A stretch of DNA of 19,472 bases, taken from an uncultured Clostridia bacterium (GTDB lineage Bacteria > Bacillota > Clostridia > TANB77 > CAG-508). The stretch is from positions 1 to 19,472 of the forward strand of contig CANQOU010000010.1 of assembly GCA_947625565.1 (NCBI GenBank). The letters are read 5' to 3'. Positions 6,287-15,772 of this stretch are shown here, piece by piece; within the stretch, counting starts at the first letter, position 1; each line of letters opens with the position of its first letter. The notes beneath the pieces were generated by a model. The model worked only from the letters and a program-made list of their open reading frames with translations, had not been told where the DNA came from and did not search any database. The translations under genes were made by a program, and so were the position numbers.

Positions 6287-7384
6287 ATGATTATAGATAT
6301 ATCATATTGGACAAGAGTTTTAACACGAATTTTATATGTTGTTTTCATTTTATTAGGACTTATTATTGCTTTGAAACTATCAATATTTTATTTGCCATTT
6401 TTAATTGCTTTTATTATATATCTTATTATGGAGCCAAGCATAAAATGGATTATGAAAAAAACCAAAGCAACAAGAAAAATAAGCTCTATCATTATTTTTT
6501 TAATCGTATCAGTAGTTATTTTAGGAGCTTTAACTTGGTTAATATTCACACTATTTTCTGAAGCATCTAATTTACTTCAAGATTTAAATAAATATATAGA
6601 AAAAGCATATAGTTTGTTTCAAAATATTCTTCAAAATGCAGATTTTGGAAAAATAAGACTACCAGATGAAATTCAAACAATTTTGCAAAATTCCACAGGT
6701 GATATTTTAGAGACAGTATCACAGTGGGTACGAGCTTTTTTAAATGGATTAATAGATGTTGTAACTTCAATTCCAAACATAGCCATATATTTTTCAATTA
6801 CTGTAATTGCCCTATATTTTATTTGTGTCGATAAAATATACATTTTAGACCAAATAGAACATCATTTGCCAAAAACATGGGTAATGAGAGTTGGAAAACA
6901 TATAAAAGATTTAACAAAAACACTAGGAGGATATTTAAAAGCTGAAGCGACATTAATATTAGTGTCTTTTATAATATCACTAATAGGACTATATATATTA
7001 AAATTTACTGGATTTGCAATTGAATTTCCTCTACTAATTGCAATTGCAATAGGATTTGTAGATGCACTTCCAATTTTAGGGTCTGGAACAGTTATGGTAC
7101 CTTGGGCAATTATTTGCGGAATAAATGGAGATTTAAATTTAGGTATAGCTATTATTATTTTACTTATCATAATGTCTATAGTAAGGCAATTTTTAGAACC
7201 TAGATTAGTCAGTAAAAACATAGGAGTACATCCATTATTTACTTTGATTGCAATGTACACAGGATTCAGATTTATGGGAATTATTGGAATGCTTGTTGGT
7301 CCAATTGTCTTGATAATTTTAAAAAATATTTTTGCAACATTGATTGATGGAGGAGTAATGAAAACAATTTTTGACAAAAGATAA
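6287..7384 (+). CDS. YtvI-like AI-2E family transporter (sporulation integral membrane protein type)
   Basis: The start at 6287 is chosen because AAAGGAGA sits just upstream; extending 35 codons further 5' would cross the terminator and the end of the CBS gene. The 365-residue polytopic protein has the AI-2E/PF01594 layout: N-terminal paired TM helices (LTRILYVVFILLGLI, then LPFLIAFIIYLI), a central soluble region (about 100-170), and a C-terminal block of TM helices. The C-terminus carries DALPILGSGTVMVPW, IVRQFLEPRLVSKNIGVHP and GIIGMLVGPIVL, which resemble YtvI of Bacillus. YtvI-type proteins are linked to sporulation; other family members export signals or ions. The substrate cannot be predicted. 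It converges on guaA across a shared terminator. Confidence 0.85.
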   Translation: MIIDISYWTRVLTRILYVVFILLGLIIALKLSIFYLPFLIAFIIYLIMEPSIKWIMKKTKATRKISSIIIFLIVSVVILGALTWLIFTLFSEASNLLQDLNKYIEKAYSLFQNILQNADFGKIRLPDEIQTILQNSTGDILETVSQWVRAFLNGLIDVVTSIPNIAIYFSITVIALYFICVDKIYILDQIEHHLPKTWVMRVGKHIKDLTKTLGGYLKAEATLILVSFIISLIGLYILKFTGFAIEFPLLIAIAIGFVDALPILGSGTVMVPWAIICGINGDLNLGIAIIILLIIMSIVRQFLEPRLVSKNIGVHPLFTLIAMYTGFRFMGIIGMLVGPIVLIILKNIFATLIDGGVMKTIFDKR

Positions 7385-7414
7385 GAGAATTCTAAATTCA
7401 AAAGAATTCTCTTA
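7382..7414. terminator. Bidirectional terminator between the YtvI-like gene and guaA
   Basis: TAAGAGAATTCT (7382-7393) and AGAATTCTCTTA (7403-7414) are perfect complements with a 9-nt loop. The left arm begins with the stop codon of the YtvI-like gene, and guaA ends six bases to the right. Flanking T runs are short on both strands, so efficiency is uncertain. Confidence 0.7.
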
Positions 7415-7419
7415 AAATT

Positions 7420-8958
7420 TTATTCCCATTCAATTGTTGCAGGTGGTTTTGAAGTAATATCATATACAACACGATTAACGTGATTTACTTCATTTACAAT
7501 TCTAGAAGATACTTTTTCTAAAATCTCATAAGGTATTTTACTCCAAACACCTGTCATAAAATCTGTTGTTTCTACAGCTCTTAAAGCTATTGTATAATCA
7601 TATGTTCTTTCATCTCCCATAACACCAACAGATTTTAAATTTGTTAAAACTGCAAAATATTGATTGATAGATTTGTGCAATCCAGCATTTGCAATTTCTT
7701 CTCTAAATATGCTATCAGCTTCTTTTAAAATAGATAATTTATCTTCTGTAATATCACCAATAACACGAATTGCAAGACCAGGCCCAGGAAAAGGTTGTCT
7801 AAAAACTAAATTTTCTGGAATTCCCAATTCTAAACCAGTTTTTCTAACTTCATCTTTAAATAGATTCCTCAAAGGTTCAACAATTTCTTTGAAATCTACA
7901 TAGTCAGGTAGACCACCAACATTGTGATGGCTTTTTATCACAGAACTTTTTCCTAAACCACTTTCAATAACATCTGGATAAATAGTACCCTGAACTAAAA
8001 AGTCGACTGTACCGATTTTTTTAGCCTCTTCTTCAAAGACTCTAATAAATTCTTCACCTATAATTTTTCTTTTTCTTTCTGGGTCTGTAACACCAGCTAA
8101 TTTTGTCAAAAATCTATCTCGACAATTTACTCTTATTAAATTTATATCAAATTGTTTTTTGAAAATAGTTTCAACTTCATCACCTTCATTTTTACGTAAA
8201 AGACCGTGGTCTAAAAAGATACAGGTTAAATTTTTACCTACTGCTTTACTAACTAAAACGGCAGCAACAGAAGAGTCAACACCACCAGACAAAGCGCATA
8301 ATACTTTTTTATCTCCAATTTTTTCTTTTAATGTTTTTACACTTTCTTCTACAAATGAAGACATTGTCCAATCTCCAGAGCAATGGCAAATATTATATAA
8401 GAAATTTTTTATTACTAAAGTTCCATTTACAGAATTATTAACTTCTGGGTGAAATTGAATTCCATATAATTTCTTTTCAGTATTTTCTATTGCAGCATTT
8501 GGACAAGAAGCTGTATAACCAATGTTTCTAAATCCTTCAGGAAGTTTTTCAACATAATCTGTATGACTCATTAAAAATCCATTTTTTGTATCAAATCCTT
8601 GAAATAGTAAAGAAGTATTATCAATTTGAACATCTGTTGTTCCGTATTCTTTCTTATCAGGCCTAGCAACATTTCCTCCCAATATTTGTGTCATAAGTTG
8701 CATTCCATAGCAAATTCCTAATATAGGAATTCCTAAAGAAAAGATTGCTGCTTCACATTTTGGAGCATCTTCACCATATACACTAGCTGGCCCTCCTGTG
8801 AAAATTATACCTTTTGGATTTTTTTGCTTTATTTTTTCTAAAGGGATATCAAAAGGAACTACTTCAGAATAAACATTACATTCACGAACTCTACGAGCAA
8901 TTAGTTGATTATATTGTCCACCAAAATCTAGTATTAAAACAAGCTCATTGTTTTTCAT
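7420..8958 (-). CDS. guaA: GMP synthase (glutamine-hydrolysing)
   Basis: GuaA converts XMP, ATP and glutamine to GMP in cytosolic purine synthesis. The 512-residue length is normal. The N-terminal class I glutamine amidotransferase has the nucleophile C83 in GICYGMQ and the H170/E172 pair in GIQFHPEV. The ATP-pyrophosphatase domain has the P-loop SGGVDSS (224-230). The C-terminal dimerisation domain includes [13 protein letters not shown] and ends KPPATIEWE, the invariant family end. GGAGG sits seven bases before the ATG, and an extended -10 promoter at 8989-9017 gives a leader of only about 25 nt, so no purine riboswitch fits upstream. It stands alone on the minus strand. Confidence 0.98.
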   Translation of the reverse strand: MKNNELVLILDFGGQYNQLIARRVRECNVYSEVVPFDIPLEKIKQKNPKGIIFTGGPASVYGEDAPKCEAAIFSLGIPILGICYGMQLMTQILGGNVARPDKKEYGTTDVQIDNTSLLFQGFDTKNGFLMSHTDYVEKLPEGFRNIGYTASCPNAAIENTEKKLYGIQFHPEVNNSVNGTLVIKNFLYNICHCSGDWTMSSFVEESVKTLKEKIGDKKVLCALSGGVDSSVAAVLVSKAVGKNLTCIFLDHGLLRKNEGDEVETIFKKQFDINLIRVNCRDRFLTKLAGVTDPERKRKIIGEEFIRVFEEEAKKIGTVDFLVQGTIYPDVIESGLGKSSVIKSHHNVGGLPDYVDFKEIVEPLRNLFKDEVRKTGLELGIPENLVFRQPFPGPGLAIRVIGDITEDKLSILKEADSIFREEIANAGLHKSINQYFAVLTNLKSVGVMGDERTYDYTIALRAVETTDFMTGVWSKIPYEILEKVSSRIVNEVNHVNRVVYDITSKPPATIEWE

Positions 8959-8988
8959 TTTAAAACCTCCAATCTTATTTATAGTTGA

Positions 8989-9017
8989 ATTTTATCATAT
9001 TTTGTCTAAAAAGTAAA
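8989..9017 (-). promoter_or_regulatory. Promoter for guaA
   Basis: On the minus strand, TTTACT (9012-9017), 17 nt and TAAAAT (8989-8994) are preceded by a TG giving an extended -10. The -35 is moderate (4 of 6). The position is right for guaA. Confidence 0.5.
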
Positions 9018-9031
9018 TCTATTTAGAAAAT

Positions 9032-9060
9032 TTGATTTATAAACATCAATATAGTACAAT
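9032..9060 (+). promoter_or_regulatory. Sigma-A promoter for the HAD hydrolase gene
   Basis: TTGATT (9032-9037), a 17-nt spacer and TACAAT (9055-9060) form a good promoter. The predicted start near 9067 leaves a 16-nt leader with GGAGGA (9070-9075). This rules out a start codon at the promoter itself and supports the ATG at 9083. Confidence 0.7.
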
Positions 9061-9082
9061 AAAGAAAATGGAGGAGATGTAT

Positions 9083-9780
9083 ATGAATATAAAAGCTATA
9101 GGATTTGATATTGGTGGTACATTGGTAGACTATAATAAACCATTAAATTGGAGTGGTTCTTTTAAAGATGCATTAAAATATATGTGTAATAATACAGAAA
9201 TTTTGTTAACAGAAAAAAACAAGAACAAGCAATTAGTATTTTGCAGAAATATAATACAAGAATAAATCCAAGAGAAAAAGAAGTTACATCAGATCAAATT
9301 TTTGGAGAGATATTTGAAAAATGGGGAGAAGAAAAAGCAAAAATTTTTACTGCAAAAAAGCAATTTTATACTTTTTTTCAAAGAGAAGTTACTATATATC
9401 AAGATGTTAAAAAAATTTTGAAATATTGCAAAGATAATAACATAAAAGTAAGTGTATATACAGATGTAGCATATGGAATGGATGACGAATTTTCTTTAAA
9501 AGATATTGAAGAAATCTCAGAATATATTGATTTAAAACTAACATCAAGGAATGTAGGATATAGAAAACCAAATTCAAAAGGCTTTGAACTTATGCTCAAA
9601 ACCTTTGAATGTAAACCAGCAGAAATGCTTTATGTTGGAGATGAAGAAAAAGATATCATAGGTGCAAAAGGTGTAGGAATACATACTGTTTTAATAAATA
9701 GAAGCAATCAAGTAAAACAATATGGGCAAGAATTTACGATTAATTCATTAGAAGATATAATCACACTAATCCAGAAGTAG
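9083..9780 (+). pseudogene. HAD-family hydrolase, split by a -1 frameshift at an A7 run
   Basis: A phosphatase-like HAD protein of about 232 residues is encoded across two frames. The first frame (9083-9265) carries motif I, D9-I-G-G-T in FDIGGTLVD. The second frame continues from the run of seven As at 9213-9219 with QAISILQKYNTRINP, then motif II threonine in SVYTD, motif III lysine in YRKPNSKG and motif IV YVGDEEKDIIGAK. The two halves join cleanly if the ribosome moves back one base, or if one A is restored, at 9214-9220. The stop at 9263-9265 otherwise yields a useless 60-residue peptide. Motif I has Gly where many phosphatases have the second Asp, as in other DIGGT-type members. It may be a mutation, a base-calling error in a homopolymer, or programmed frameshifting. 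The 3' end overlaps the convergent gene by 20 bases. Confidence 0.8.
9214..9220 (+). other. A_AAA_AAC slippery heptamer in the HAD gene
   Basis: The zero-frame codons GAA AAA AAC place A_AAA_AAC exactly in the X_XXY_YYZ register for -1 slippage, leading into the frame that holds the rest of the HAD domain. No strong stimulatory hairpin is visible just downstream. The phase has about a one-in-three chance of arising by accident in an A run. Confidence 0.5.
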
Positions 9781-10315
9781 GAATATAACTTTCGTCAGGA
9801 GGATAAACCAATTCTTCATTTGGTTTATTTGCTTCATGAATATCAGTTATTTTTAAAATAGGCATATCTCCATGATAATCTCCTTTGGTAATTTCTCCTG
9901 TAATTTCAATCCACGAAGAATCTTTAAAATTTTTAGCATTTTCACACTCACAAAGAAAACCAACTACAACAGTTTGAAAATCAGAAGAAATTACCATATC
10001 TCGAGCTAAAACGAATTGTTTATCACTAAAATCAGCTAGTCTGTATACATATCCTGTAAAATGAATTTTAACACCAATATAACTATCTATGTCATCATGT
10101 ACAGCTTTTAAAATATTTGTATAATTATTTGAAGAAATATTAGAAATAGAATTTTGGGGTATACAACTAATATCAGAAGAAATAGCTTCTTTGGATGCAC
10201 CTCCAAATACTCGAAAAGTAACAAAGCACAATATACAAATAACTAAAACAATAATGGCTGTAAAAAATAGTTTAAAAAGCTTACTACCGTTAACTTTCAC
10301 ATTATAAATAAACAT
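9761..10315 (-). CDS. Membrane-anchored DUF1980/TIGR03943-like protein (YcgQ C-terminal type)
   Basis: The 184-residue product has one N-terminal transmembrane helix (about 13-38, LFKLFFTAIIVLVICILCF, seen as TAIIVLVICILCF) and an extracytoplasmic domain at about 65-180. That domain shows HDDIDSYIGVKIHFTGYVYR-type sequence (HDDIDSYIG, then FTGYVYR), KQFVLARDMV, VVVGFLCE, WIEITGEI and PILKITDI with a terminal VYPP. This matches the second half of YcgQ/TIGR03943 proteins, which normally pair with a permease (YcgR-type). The usual N-terminal TM bundle and the permease partner are absent here. The fold is likely a beta-barrel of OB type; function is unknown. GAGG (10324-10327, reverse) precedes the ATG. 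The end overlaps the HAD gene tail to tail. Confidence 0.72.
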   Translation of the reverse strand: MFIYNVKVNGSKLFKLFFTAIIVLVICILCFVTFRVFGGASKEAISSDISCIPQNSISNISSNNYTNILKAVHDDIDSYIGVKIHFTGYVYRLADFSDKQFVLARDMVISSDFQTVVVGFLCECENAKNFKDSSWIEITGEITKGDYHGDMPILKITDIHEANKPNEELVYPPDESYIPTSGLV

Positions 10316-10402
10316 ATAAAACGCCTCATTTCATACAAAATATATTATTAAAACATATGCAAAATATATAAAAATATGTCCTTGCAAATTTATAAAAAAG
10401 TA

Positions 10403-10431
10403 TTGATAATTTTTGTTTTTCGTGATATAGT
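10403..10431 (+). promoter_or_regulatory. Promoter for secA
   Basis: TTGATA (10403-10408), 17 nt and TATAGT (10426-10431) with a TG at 10423-10424 form an extended -10 promoter. The start near 10438 leaves about 30 nt of leader with AGGAGG at 10453-10458. Confidence 0.75.
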
Positions 10432-10468
10432 AACGAAGTAAAAATATAACTTAGGAGGAATTAACAAA

Positions 10469-13210
10469 ATGAAGTTATTTAAAACATATAGTGAAAAAGA
10501 AGTAAAAAGAGTAATGCCAATAGTAAAGCAGATTAACGATTTAGAAGAAGGAATGTCAAAATTAACTGACCATGAATTACGTGCAAAAACTGACTATTTT
10601 AAAGAACAATTAAAAGAAGGAAAAACATTAGATGATATATTACCAGAAGCATTTGCTGTAGTAAGAGAAGCCTCAAAAAGAACATTGGGATTAAGACATT
10701 TTGATGTTCAATTAATAGGTGGAATTATTTTACATCAAGGTAGAATTGCAGAAATGAAAACAGGAGAAGGAAAAACACTTGTTGCAACTCTTCCTGTATA
10801 TTTAAATGCACTAGAAGGAAAAGGAGTTCATGTAATTACTGTTAATGACTATTTGGCAAAAAGAGATAGTGAATGGATGGGAAAACTTTATAAATTTTTA
10901 GGATTATCAGTTGGACTTGTTATAAATGGAATGGAACCAGGAGCTAAGCAAAAAGCATATAATAGTGATATTACTTATGGAACAAATAACGAATATGGTT
11001 TTGACTATCTAAGAGATAATATGGTTATTTACAAAAATCAATTAGTGCAACGTGGATTACATTATGCAATTGTCGACGAAATTGATAGTATTTTAATAGA
11101 TGAAGCACGTACACCTTTAATTATTTCTGGTAGAGCAAATGAATCTTCTGAGCTATATAAAAAAGCAAATGATTTTGTAAAAAAATTAGAAGCAAAAGTT
11201 ATTGTTGAAGAAGACGTTAAAGACCTTGACCAAGCAGAAGATAATGAAAAATATGATTACATTATAGATTTAAAAGCAAAATCTGCATCTTTGACACAAA
11301 AAGGTATCAAAAAAGCAGAAGAATTTTTCCATTTAGATAATTTCAATGATTTGGAAAATTCTACTTTAGTACATCATGTAAATCAAGCTTTACGTGCACA
11401 TGGTGTTATGAAAAAAGATATTGATTACATTGTAAAGGATGGAGAAGTTCTAATTGTTGATGAATTCACAGGACGTATTATGTATGGAAGAAGATATAAC
11501 AATGGCTTGCATCAAGCAATTGAAGCAAAAGAACATGTAAAAATTGCAGATGAATCAAAAACATTAGCTACTATCACATTCCAAAATTATTTTAGAATGT
11601 ATGATAAATTAGCAGGTATGACAGGTACAGCAATGACAGAAGCAGAAGAATTTGAAGAAATATATAACTTAGATGTTGTATCTATTCCTACAAATAAGCC
11701 AATGATACGTGATGACCAAAATGATGTTATTTATAAAAATGAGAATGCTAAATTTAAAGCAGTTGTAGAAAGCATTAAGGAAAGCCATAGCAAGGGTCAA
11801 CCAGTCTTAATTGGTACAGTTTCAATAGAAAAATCTGAAAAATTAAGTAAATTGCTACAACAGGAAAGAATTCCACATGAAGTATTAAATGCAAAATCAC
11901 ATGAAAAAGAAGCTATGATTGTAGCACAAGCAGGTAAATTTGGGGCAGTTACAATCGCAACAAATATGGCTGGACGTGGTACTGATATTATGCTAGGTGG
12001 AAATAGCGAATATTTAGCAAAAGAAGAAATGAGAAAAAATCGTGTTCCAGAAAATTTAATAGAAGAATCAAACACATATTATGAAACAGACGACCAAGAA
12101 ATTTTAAGAGCAAGAGAAGAATTTAAAAAGCTAGTACAAAAATATGATGAAGAAATCAAAGAGGAAAAAGAAAAAGTAATTCAAGCTGGTGGTTTGAAAA
12201 TAATAGGAACAGAAAGACATGAATCAAGAAGAATTGATAACCAGCTAAGGGGACGTAGTGGACGTCAAGGTGACCCAGGAGAATCTAAGTTCTATATAGG
12301 TCTTGATGATGATTTAATGAAAATCTTTGGTGGAGATGCTATTACGAAAGTATATAATACTTTAGGTGCAGACGAAAATATGCCAATAGAAGCAAAAATT
12401 ATTTCAAAATCAGTTGAAAATGCACAAAAGAAAGTTGAAGGAAGAAACTTTGGTATTCGTAAAAATGTTTTGAAATATGATGATGTTAATAATGTACAAA
12501 GAGAAATTATTTACAAACAAAGAAGAGAAGTTCTTGATGGTGAAAATCTAAAAGATAATATAACAAATATGATTACAAGTGTATCAAATGAAATTGTTGA
12601 TATGTATGTTGATGAAAATAATCATGTTGAGGCAGAAGTTCTAGGAAATGAAATTTTAACTAATTTCGGAATTGATATTAGAGATTTTATTAAAGAAAAT
12701 GATGATAATCCTGAAAAAATTAAGGAAGAATTACAAAAACAATCTTTAGAAAAATATGAAGAAAAAGAAAAAGACATTGGCGAAGAACAAATGCGTGAAC
12801 TTGAAAGAGTGGTTTTACTAAAAGTTGTTGACGAAAAATGGATGAATCATATTGATAATATGGAAGAACTAAAAGATGGTATTGGTTTACGCGCATATGG
12901 ACAACAAGACCCTGTTGTAAAATACAGAATGGAAGGCATGGATATGTTCGAAGAAATGACAGCAGATATTAAATATGATGTTGTTAAAATTCTTATGAAC
13001 ATTAGAAAACAACAAGATGTTAGACGTCAAGAAACAGCTAAAATTACTGGAGCTGCATTAGAGGCTATAAACAGTGTTGATGGTGGAAAGTCAATGAATA
13101 TAAATGAAAATCAAACTGTAAGAAATGAAGGACCAAAAATTGGAAGAAATGACCCATGTCCATGTGGAAGTGGAAAAAAATACAAGAACTGTTGTGGCAA
13201 AAACCAGTAA
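10469..13210 (+). CDS. secA: Preprotein translocase ATPase SecA
   Basis: SecA drives secretory proteins through SecYEG using ATP. The 913-residue length is standard. Walker A is G99-E100-G101-K102-T103 in MKTGEGKT; the DEAD-like Walker B is D203-E204-I205-D206 followed by [15 protein letters not shown]. The family signatures [48 protein letters not shown] and [15 protein letters not shown] appear in order. The C-terminal SEC-C zinc motif is complete with C897, C899, C908 and C909 ([13 protein letters not shown]), which binds SecB or ribosomes in other species. It would export the autolysin and surface protein of this window. Its usual downstream neighbour in Firmicutes, prfB, is displaced by about 4.7 kb. 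Confidence 0.99.
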   Translation: MKLFKTYSEKEVKRVMPIVKQINDLEEGMSKLTDHELRAKTDYFKEQLKEGKTLDDILPEAFAVVREASKRTLGLRHFDVQLIGGIILHQGRIAEMKTGEGKTLVATLPVYLNALEGKGVHVITVNDYLAKRDSEWMGKLYKFLGLSVGLVINGMEPGAKQKAYNSDITYGTNNEYGFDYLRDNMVIYKNQLVQRGLHYAIVDEIDSILIDEARTPLIISGRANESSELYKKANDFVKKLEAKVIVEEDVKDLDQAEDNEKYDYIIDLKAKSASLTQKGIKKAEEFFHLDNFNDLENSTLVHHVNQALRAHGVMKKDIDYIVKDGEVLIVDEFTGRIMYGRRYNNGLHQAIEAKEHVKIADESKTLATITFQNYFRMYDKLAGMTGTAMTEAEEFEEIYNLDVVSIPTNKPMIRDDQNDVIYKNENAKFKAVVESIKESHSKGQPVLIGTVSIEKSEKLSKLLQQERIPHEVLNAKSHEKEAMIVAQAGKFGAVTIATNMAGRGTDIMLGGNSEYLAKEEMRKNRVPENLIEESNTYYETDDQEILRAREEFKKLVQKYDEEIKEEKEKVIQAGGLKIIGTERHESRRIDNQLRGRSGRQGDPGESKFYIGLDDDLMKIFGGDAITKVYNTLGADENMPIEAKIISKSVENAQKKVEGRNFGIRKNVLKYDDVNNVQREIIYKQRREVLDGENLKDNITNMITSVSNEIVDMYVDENNHVEAEVLGNEILTNFGIDIRDFIKENDDNPEKIKEELQKQSLEKYEEKEKDIGEEQMRELERVVLLKVVDEKWMNHIDNMEELKDGIGLRAYGQQDPVVKYRMEGMDMFEEMTADIKYDVVKILMNIRKQQDVRRQETAKITGAALEAINSVDGGKSMNINENQTVRNEGPKIGRNDPCPCGSGKKYKNCCGKNQ

Positions 13211-13254
13211 TACAAATGGTTACAGAGATTTTTGAAAATGAATATGACATAGTT

Positions 13255-13290
13255 AAGAGTTAAACATTTATATGTATAACTCTTTTTTAT
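13255..13290 (+). terminator. Rho-independent terminator after secA
   Basis: AAGAGTTA (13255-13262) pairs with TAACTCTT (13277-13284), with a further ACAT/TGT pairing inside, followed by a T run to 13288. It ends the secA transcript before the accessory segment. Confidence 0.75.
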
Positions 13291-13438
13291 TTACTAAATT
13301 GTATTATTTAGGAGACTAACTATTAATTGTCAATAAAAATATTTAAAAATTTGTTAACTTAAGCTTTAAATGTAGTGTTTGTTGTAAATAATTTAAAATT
13401 CATGCTAGTTATTTATGAACAACATGACATATTGCATT
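13291..13438. other. Non-coding junction between secA and the accessory segment
   Basis: AT-rich spacer without coding signs. It probably includes the left border of the inserted material, but no terminal inverted repeat, target duplication or recombination site is recognisable. IS110 elements usually lack terminal inverted repeats, so none is required. Confidence 0.4.
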
Positions 13439-13663
13439 TTAGTAAGATTTAACTTGTACCAATTTTGTGGTATAATATTGGTAAAAGATTTCATCATTCC
13501 AAATAATAAGTTCAGTTGCATGGTTTATTGCAAAATGTAAATGCTTAGAGCCACTTTCAGAAATTTTAGTGTTAGTAGCATTAAAATTATCAGATTGTCT
13601 AACAGAAGGATCTAGTCCAGCAAAAGCAAGTAATTTTGTAGCAGAGGAAGTACATTCTTTGAT
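13439..13663 (-). pseudogene. IS110-family transposase remnant (C-terminal fragment)
   Basis: The minus strand reads openly for 74 codons to a TAA at 13439-13441. It contains KLLAFAGLDPSV, RQSDNFNATNTKIS, ESGSKHLHFAI and YYTTKL, which match the conserved C-terminal Transposase_20 (IS116/IS110/IS902) region of IS110-family enzymes. Only about a fifth of a typical 400-residue transposase remains. There is no N-terminal DEDD catalytic domain, and the end has decayed (the usual YY..K..EGKxH run-out is stopped). It is a dead fragment marking past insertion activity between secA and prfB. On its right it abuts another broken frame on the plus strand, near 13655. Confidence 0.78.
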
Positions 13664-13923
13664 GAAAACGGAGATGGAAAAGGATTTAATACCACATTTC
13701 TTAATGGATGGAGATTTGACAATGAAAATGAGAAAAAATTAAAGGTTGCAAAAGATTTGCTAAAATACATTTATGAAACTGAAAAAAGCTAGATTACTCA
13801 GCTTATACAATATCATGCAGTAGACGTGTTGCGACTAAATTTGAAGAAGAATTAAAAGACAAACAAAAATATATGGATAATTTAGATGCTGGATGGAATT
13901 TTACAGGAAATAACCTTAGTTAG
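13655..13923 (+). pseudogene. Degenerate fragment of an unknown gene
   Basis: The plus strand carries FFDENGDGKGFNTTFLNGW and RFDNENEKKLKVAKDLLKYI in one frame up to a TAG at 13790-13792. Shifting one base back at the A6 run (13782-13787) continues as LDYSAYTISCSRRVATKFEE and KQKYMDNLDAGWNFTGN to the TAG at 13921. The joined text looks like a real C-terminal region of a protein whose 5' part was lost at the IS110 junction. I do not recognise the family. It lies about 120 nt upstream of the intact unknown gene and may have been its partner. Confidence 0.5.
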
Positions 13924-14044
13924 AGAAATATAAAAGCAGTAAATTATATAATAAAAGCAAATTATTAAACCAATATTGCAAAGATGATGAAAATATGTAA
14001 TAATATAATTGAATATTAAAACATAATGAGTAGGAGGTAATTAT

Positions 14045-15772
14045 ATGTCAAAAATACAAAATTTTATAAAAAGGATAAAAGCAATATTTAATAGAAATCC
14101 AAGATTAGAAGCACCCAATAAATTAGAGGAAAGTATTAGTTTAAAAACTAATACAACATCTTTTAAGGATGACCTAAAAAAGATTTATTCTAAGCAAGAT
14201 GTTATAAACAAAATAATTGAAGAATTAAAAATCAATGAAAAACTAATAAATAACAAGACAGCCTTTACAGAAATTACTTCTACAGTAAAAGATATTTTAG
14301 ACGAAAGAGATAATATATGGTCAAAAACTGAAAATAACATAAGTAATGATGAACTGCAACATATGATTTCTATAATTAAAGAAAGCAAGATAAATCTTGA
14401 GAAAACAAACTACCAATATAGTAAAAATAAAGGATTAAAACAATCTTCAATAACAGTTGATGAAGAAGGAAATGTAACTATTCAAAAAATGACTATTCAT
14501 GGTGAAGATGAAAATGTATTAGCAAATGACGAATTTACTAGTGCAACATTATCAATAAATGAAGATGGAACATTGCATAAAGAAGGATTTGCAGTAAAGA
14601 TTGATGAATCAACTATAAGTACGTTAAATGAAGAAAATGCAACAAGAAAATTTTCTATGGATTATAATGAAAATGGTGAATTACAAAAAATTACTACAAA
14701 AAATTTTAAAATTGTAGATGGAAAAAATGTATTAACAGGTGAATATCATGAAGAAGGAGAAAACTTATTAACTTTAAATGATATAAACCAAAGAGACAAA
14801 TTTTTAAAATATATTGATAAAACAGGAAAAGAAGGTATAGAGAACTTATTCCAGAAAAATCCTAATTTTCTAGATTCATTTAAAGGCATAGTAAAAGAGC
14901 AAATTATAGATAAAATGATAGATTATGATTTTTCATATATTAAGTATGACACTAGTAATAATCCTGATTTATATAAAAAGTCTCTTAAAAAACTTACATC
15001 TGAAATTGATGAATTTGAATTATATCGAGATGGACAATATGAAGAAGAAAAGCAATGGAATATTTCTCGTATAAAACCAATATTAGAAGAAATAGAAAAT
15101 CCAAAAAAGGTTCAAGAAGGAATGTATAAAATTCCTCAAAAATATTTATTAGAAGCAATAAGGATGGGAGCTGACTTGTATCAAAAAGTTGATGATTTAA
15201 AATTAGAACATTTTATATCTGCTTCGCCTTTTGTAGGAACTTATAGTAATGACAATATACAATCTTACTTATATATGGATGGAAAATTAACCATAGAACA
15301 AGGTAAAAAAATGGAAGAATTATATGAAGACAAAAATAACTATATTTTACAACATAAATATGGAATAATGTCAGAACCTAATAAAAAGGCTGAATGCTTC
15401 CAAAATGGAAAAAAATCTTCGACTTATGATAGTAAATCACAGAAAAACAGATTAGACTGTACGACAACAGGAACATATAATCATACAATGAGTTTTTCAG
15501 AATTTATAACAAACGATTGCAATAAAATAGTAATACGTATACCAAAAGAAGCTTTCAATCATAATTCTGAGATTCCAGTTTGGGGAGCAAATGAACAAGA
15601 TGGAGATAGTTTTATTTTGCCAGAATATGTTATAGGACATTATGGCCCAGAAGGCTTTGAAGAAAATCCAATTCCATTAGAAAAAAGAACTCAATATTTG
15701 CTAAAATATAAAGATAATTCAACAATTCCAATGGAAAATTATCACAACATAGATGAAGAAAAAGATTTATAA
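14045..15772 (+). CDS. Large hypothetical protein of the accessory segment
   Basis: I do not recognise this 575-residue protein. It has no signal peptide or transmembrane helix; the N-terminus is basic (KIQNFIKRIKAIFNRNPR). Residues about 35-130 look helical and coiled. Residues about 140-245 form a beta-rich section with repeated Asn/Glu-Gly turns (DEEGNVTIQKMTI, INEDGTLHKEGF, YNENGELQKITTKNF), resembling a beta-solenoid or imperfect repeat. A helical middle region follows (about 250-400). The C-terminal part has a cysteine-containing stretch and a compact motif IVIRIPKEAF...IPVWG...SFILPEYVIGHYGP (about 500-545). That ending is distinctive and recalls C-terminal cores of some clostridial proteins, possibly of toxin or ADP-ribosyltransferase type, but I cannot support that call. 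AGGAGGT precedes the ATG, and composition matches the host. It lies in an insertion between secA and prfB. Confidence 0.7.
   Translation: MSKIQNFIKRIKAIFNRNPRLEAPNKLEESISLKTNTTSFKDDLKKIYSKQDVINKIIEELKINEKLINNKTAFTEITSTVKDILDERDNIWSKTENNISNDELQHMISIIKESKINLEKTNYQYSKNKGLKQSSITVDEEGNVTIQKMTIHGEDENVLANDEFTSATLSINEDGTLHKEGFAVKIDESTISTLNEENATRKFSMDYNENGELQKITTKNFKIVDGKNVLTGEYHEEGENLLTLNDINQRDKFLKYIDKTGKEGIENLFQKNPNFLDSFKGIVKEQIIDKMIDYDFSYIKYDTSNNPDLYKKSLKKLTSEIDEFELYRDGQYEEEKQWNISRIKPILEEIENPKKVQEGMYKIPQKYLLEAIRMGADLYQKVDDLKLEHFISASPFVGTYSNDNIQSYLYMDGKLTIEQGKKMEELYEDKNNYILQHKYGIMSEPNKKAECFQNGKKSSTYDSKSQKNRLDCTTTGTYNHTMSFSEFITNDCNKIVIRIPKEAFNHNSEIPVWGANEQDGDSFILPEYVIGHYGPEGFEENPIPLEKRTQYLLKYKDNSTIPMENYHNIDEEKDL

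Noticed and set aside
8159..8452. Plus-strand frame of 97 codons opposite guaA
   Set aside because: Antisense shadow of guaA without SD, promoter or recognisable domain.
8960..9031. Purine riboswitch upstream of guaA
   Set aside because: The leader is only about 25 nt from the best promoter, too short for an aptamer, and no conserved core is visible.
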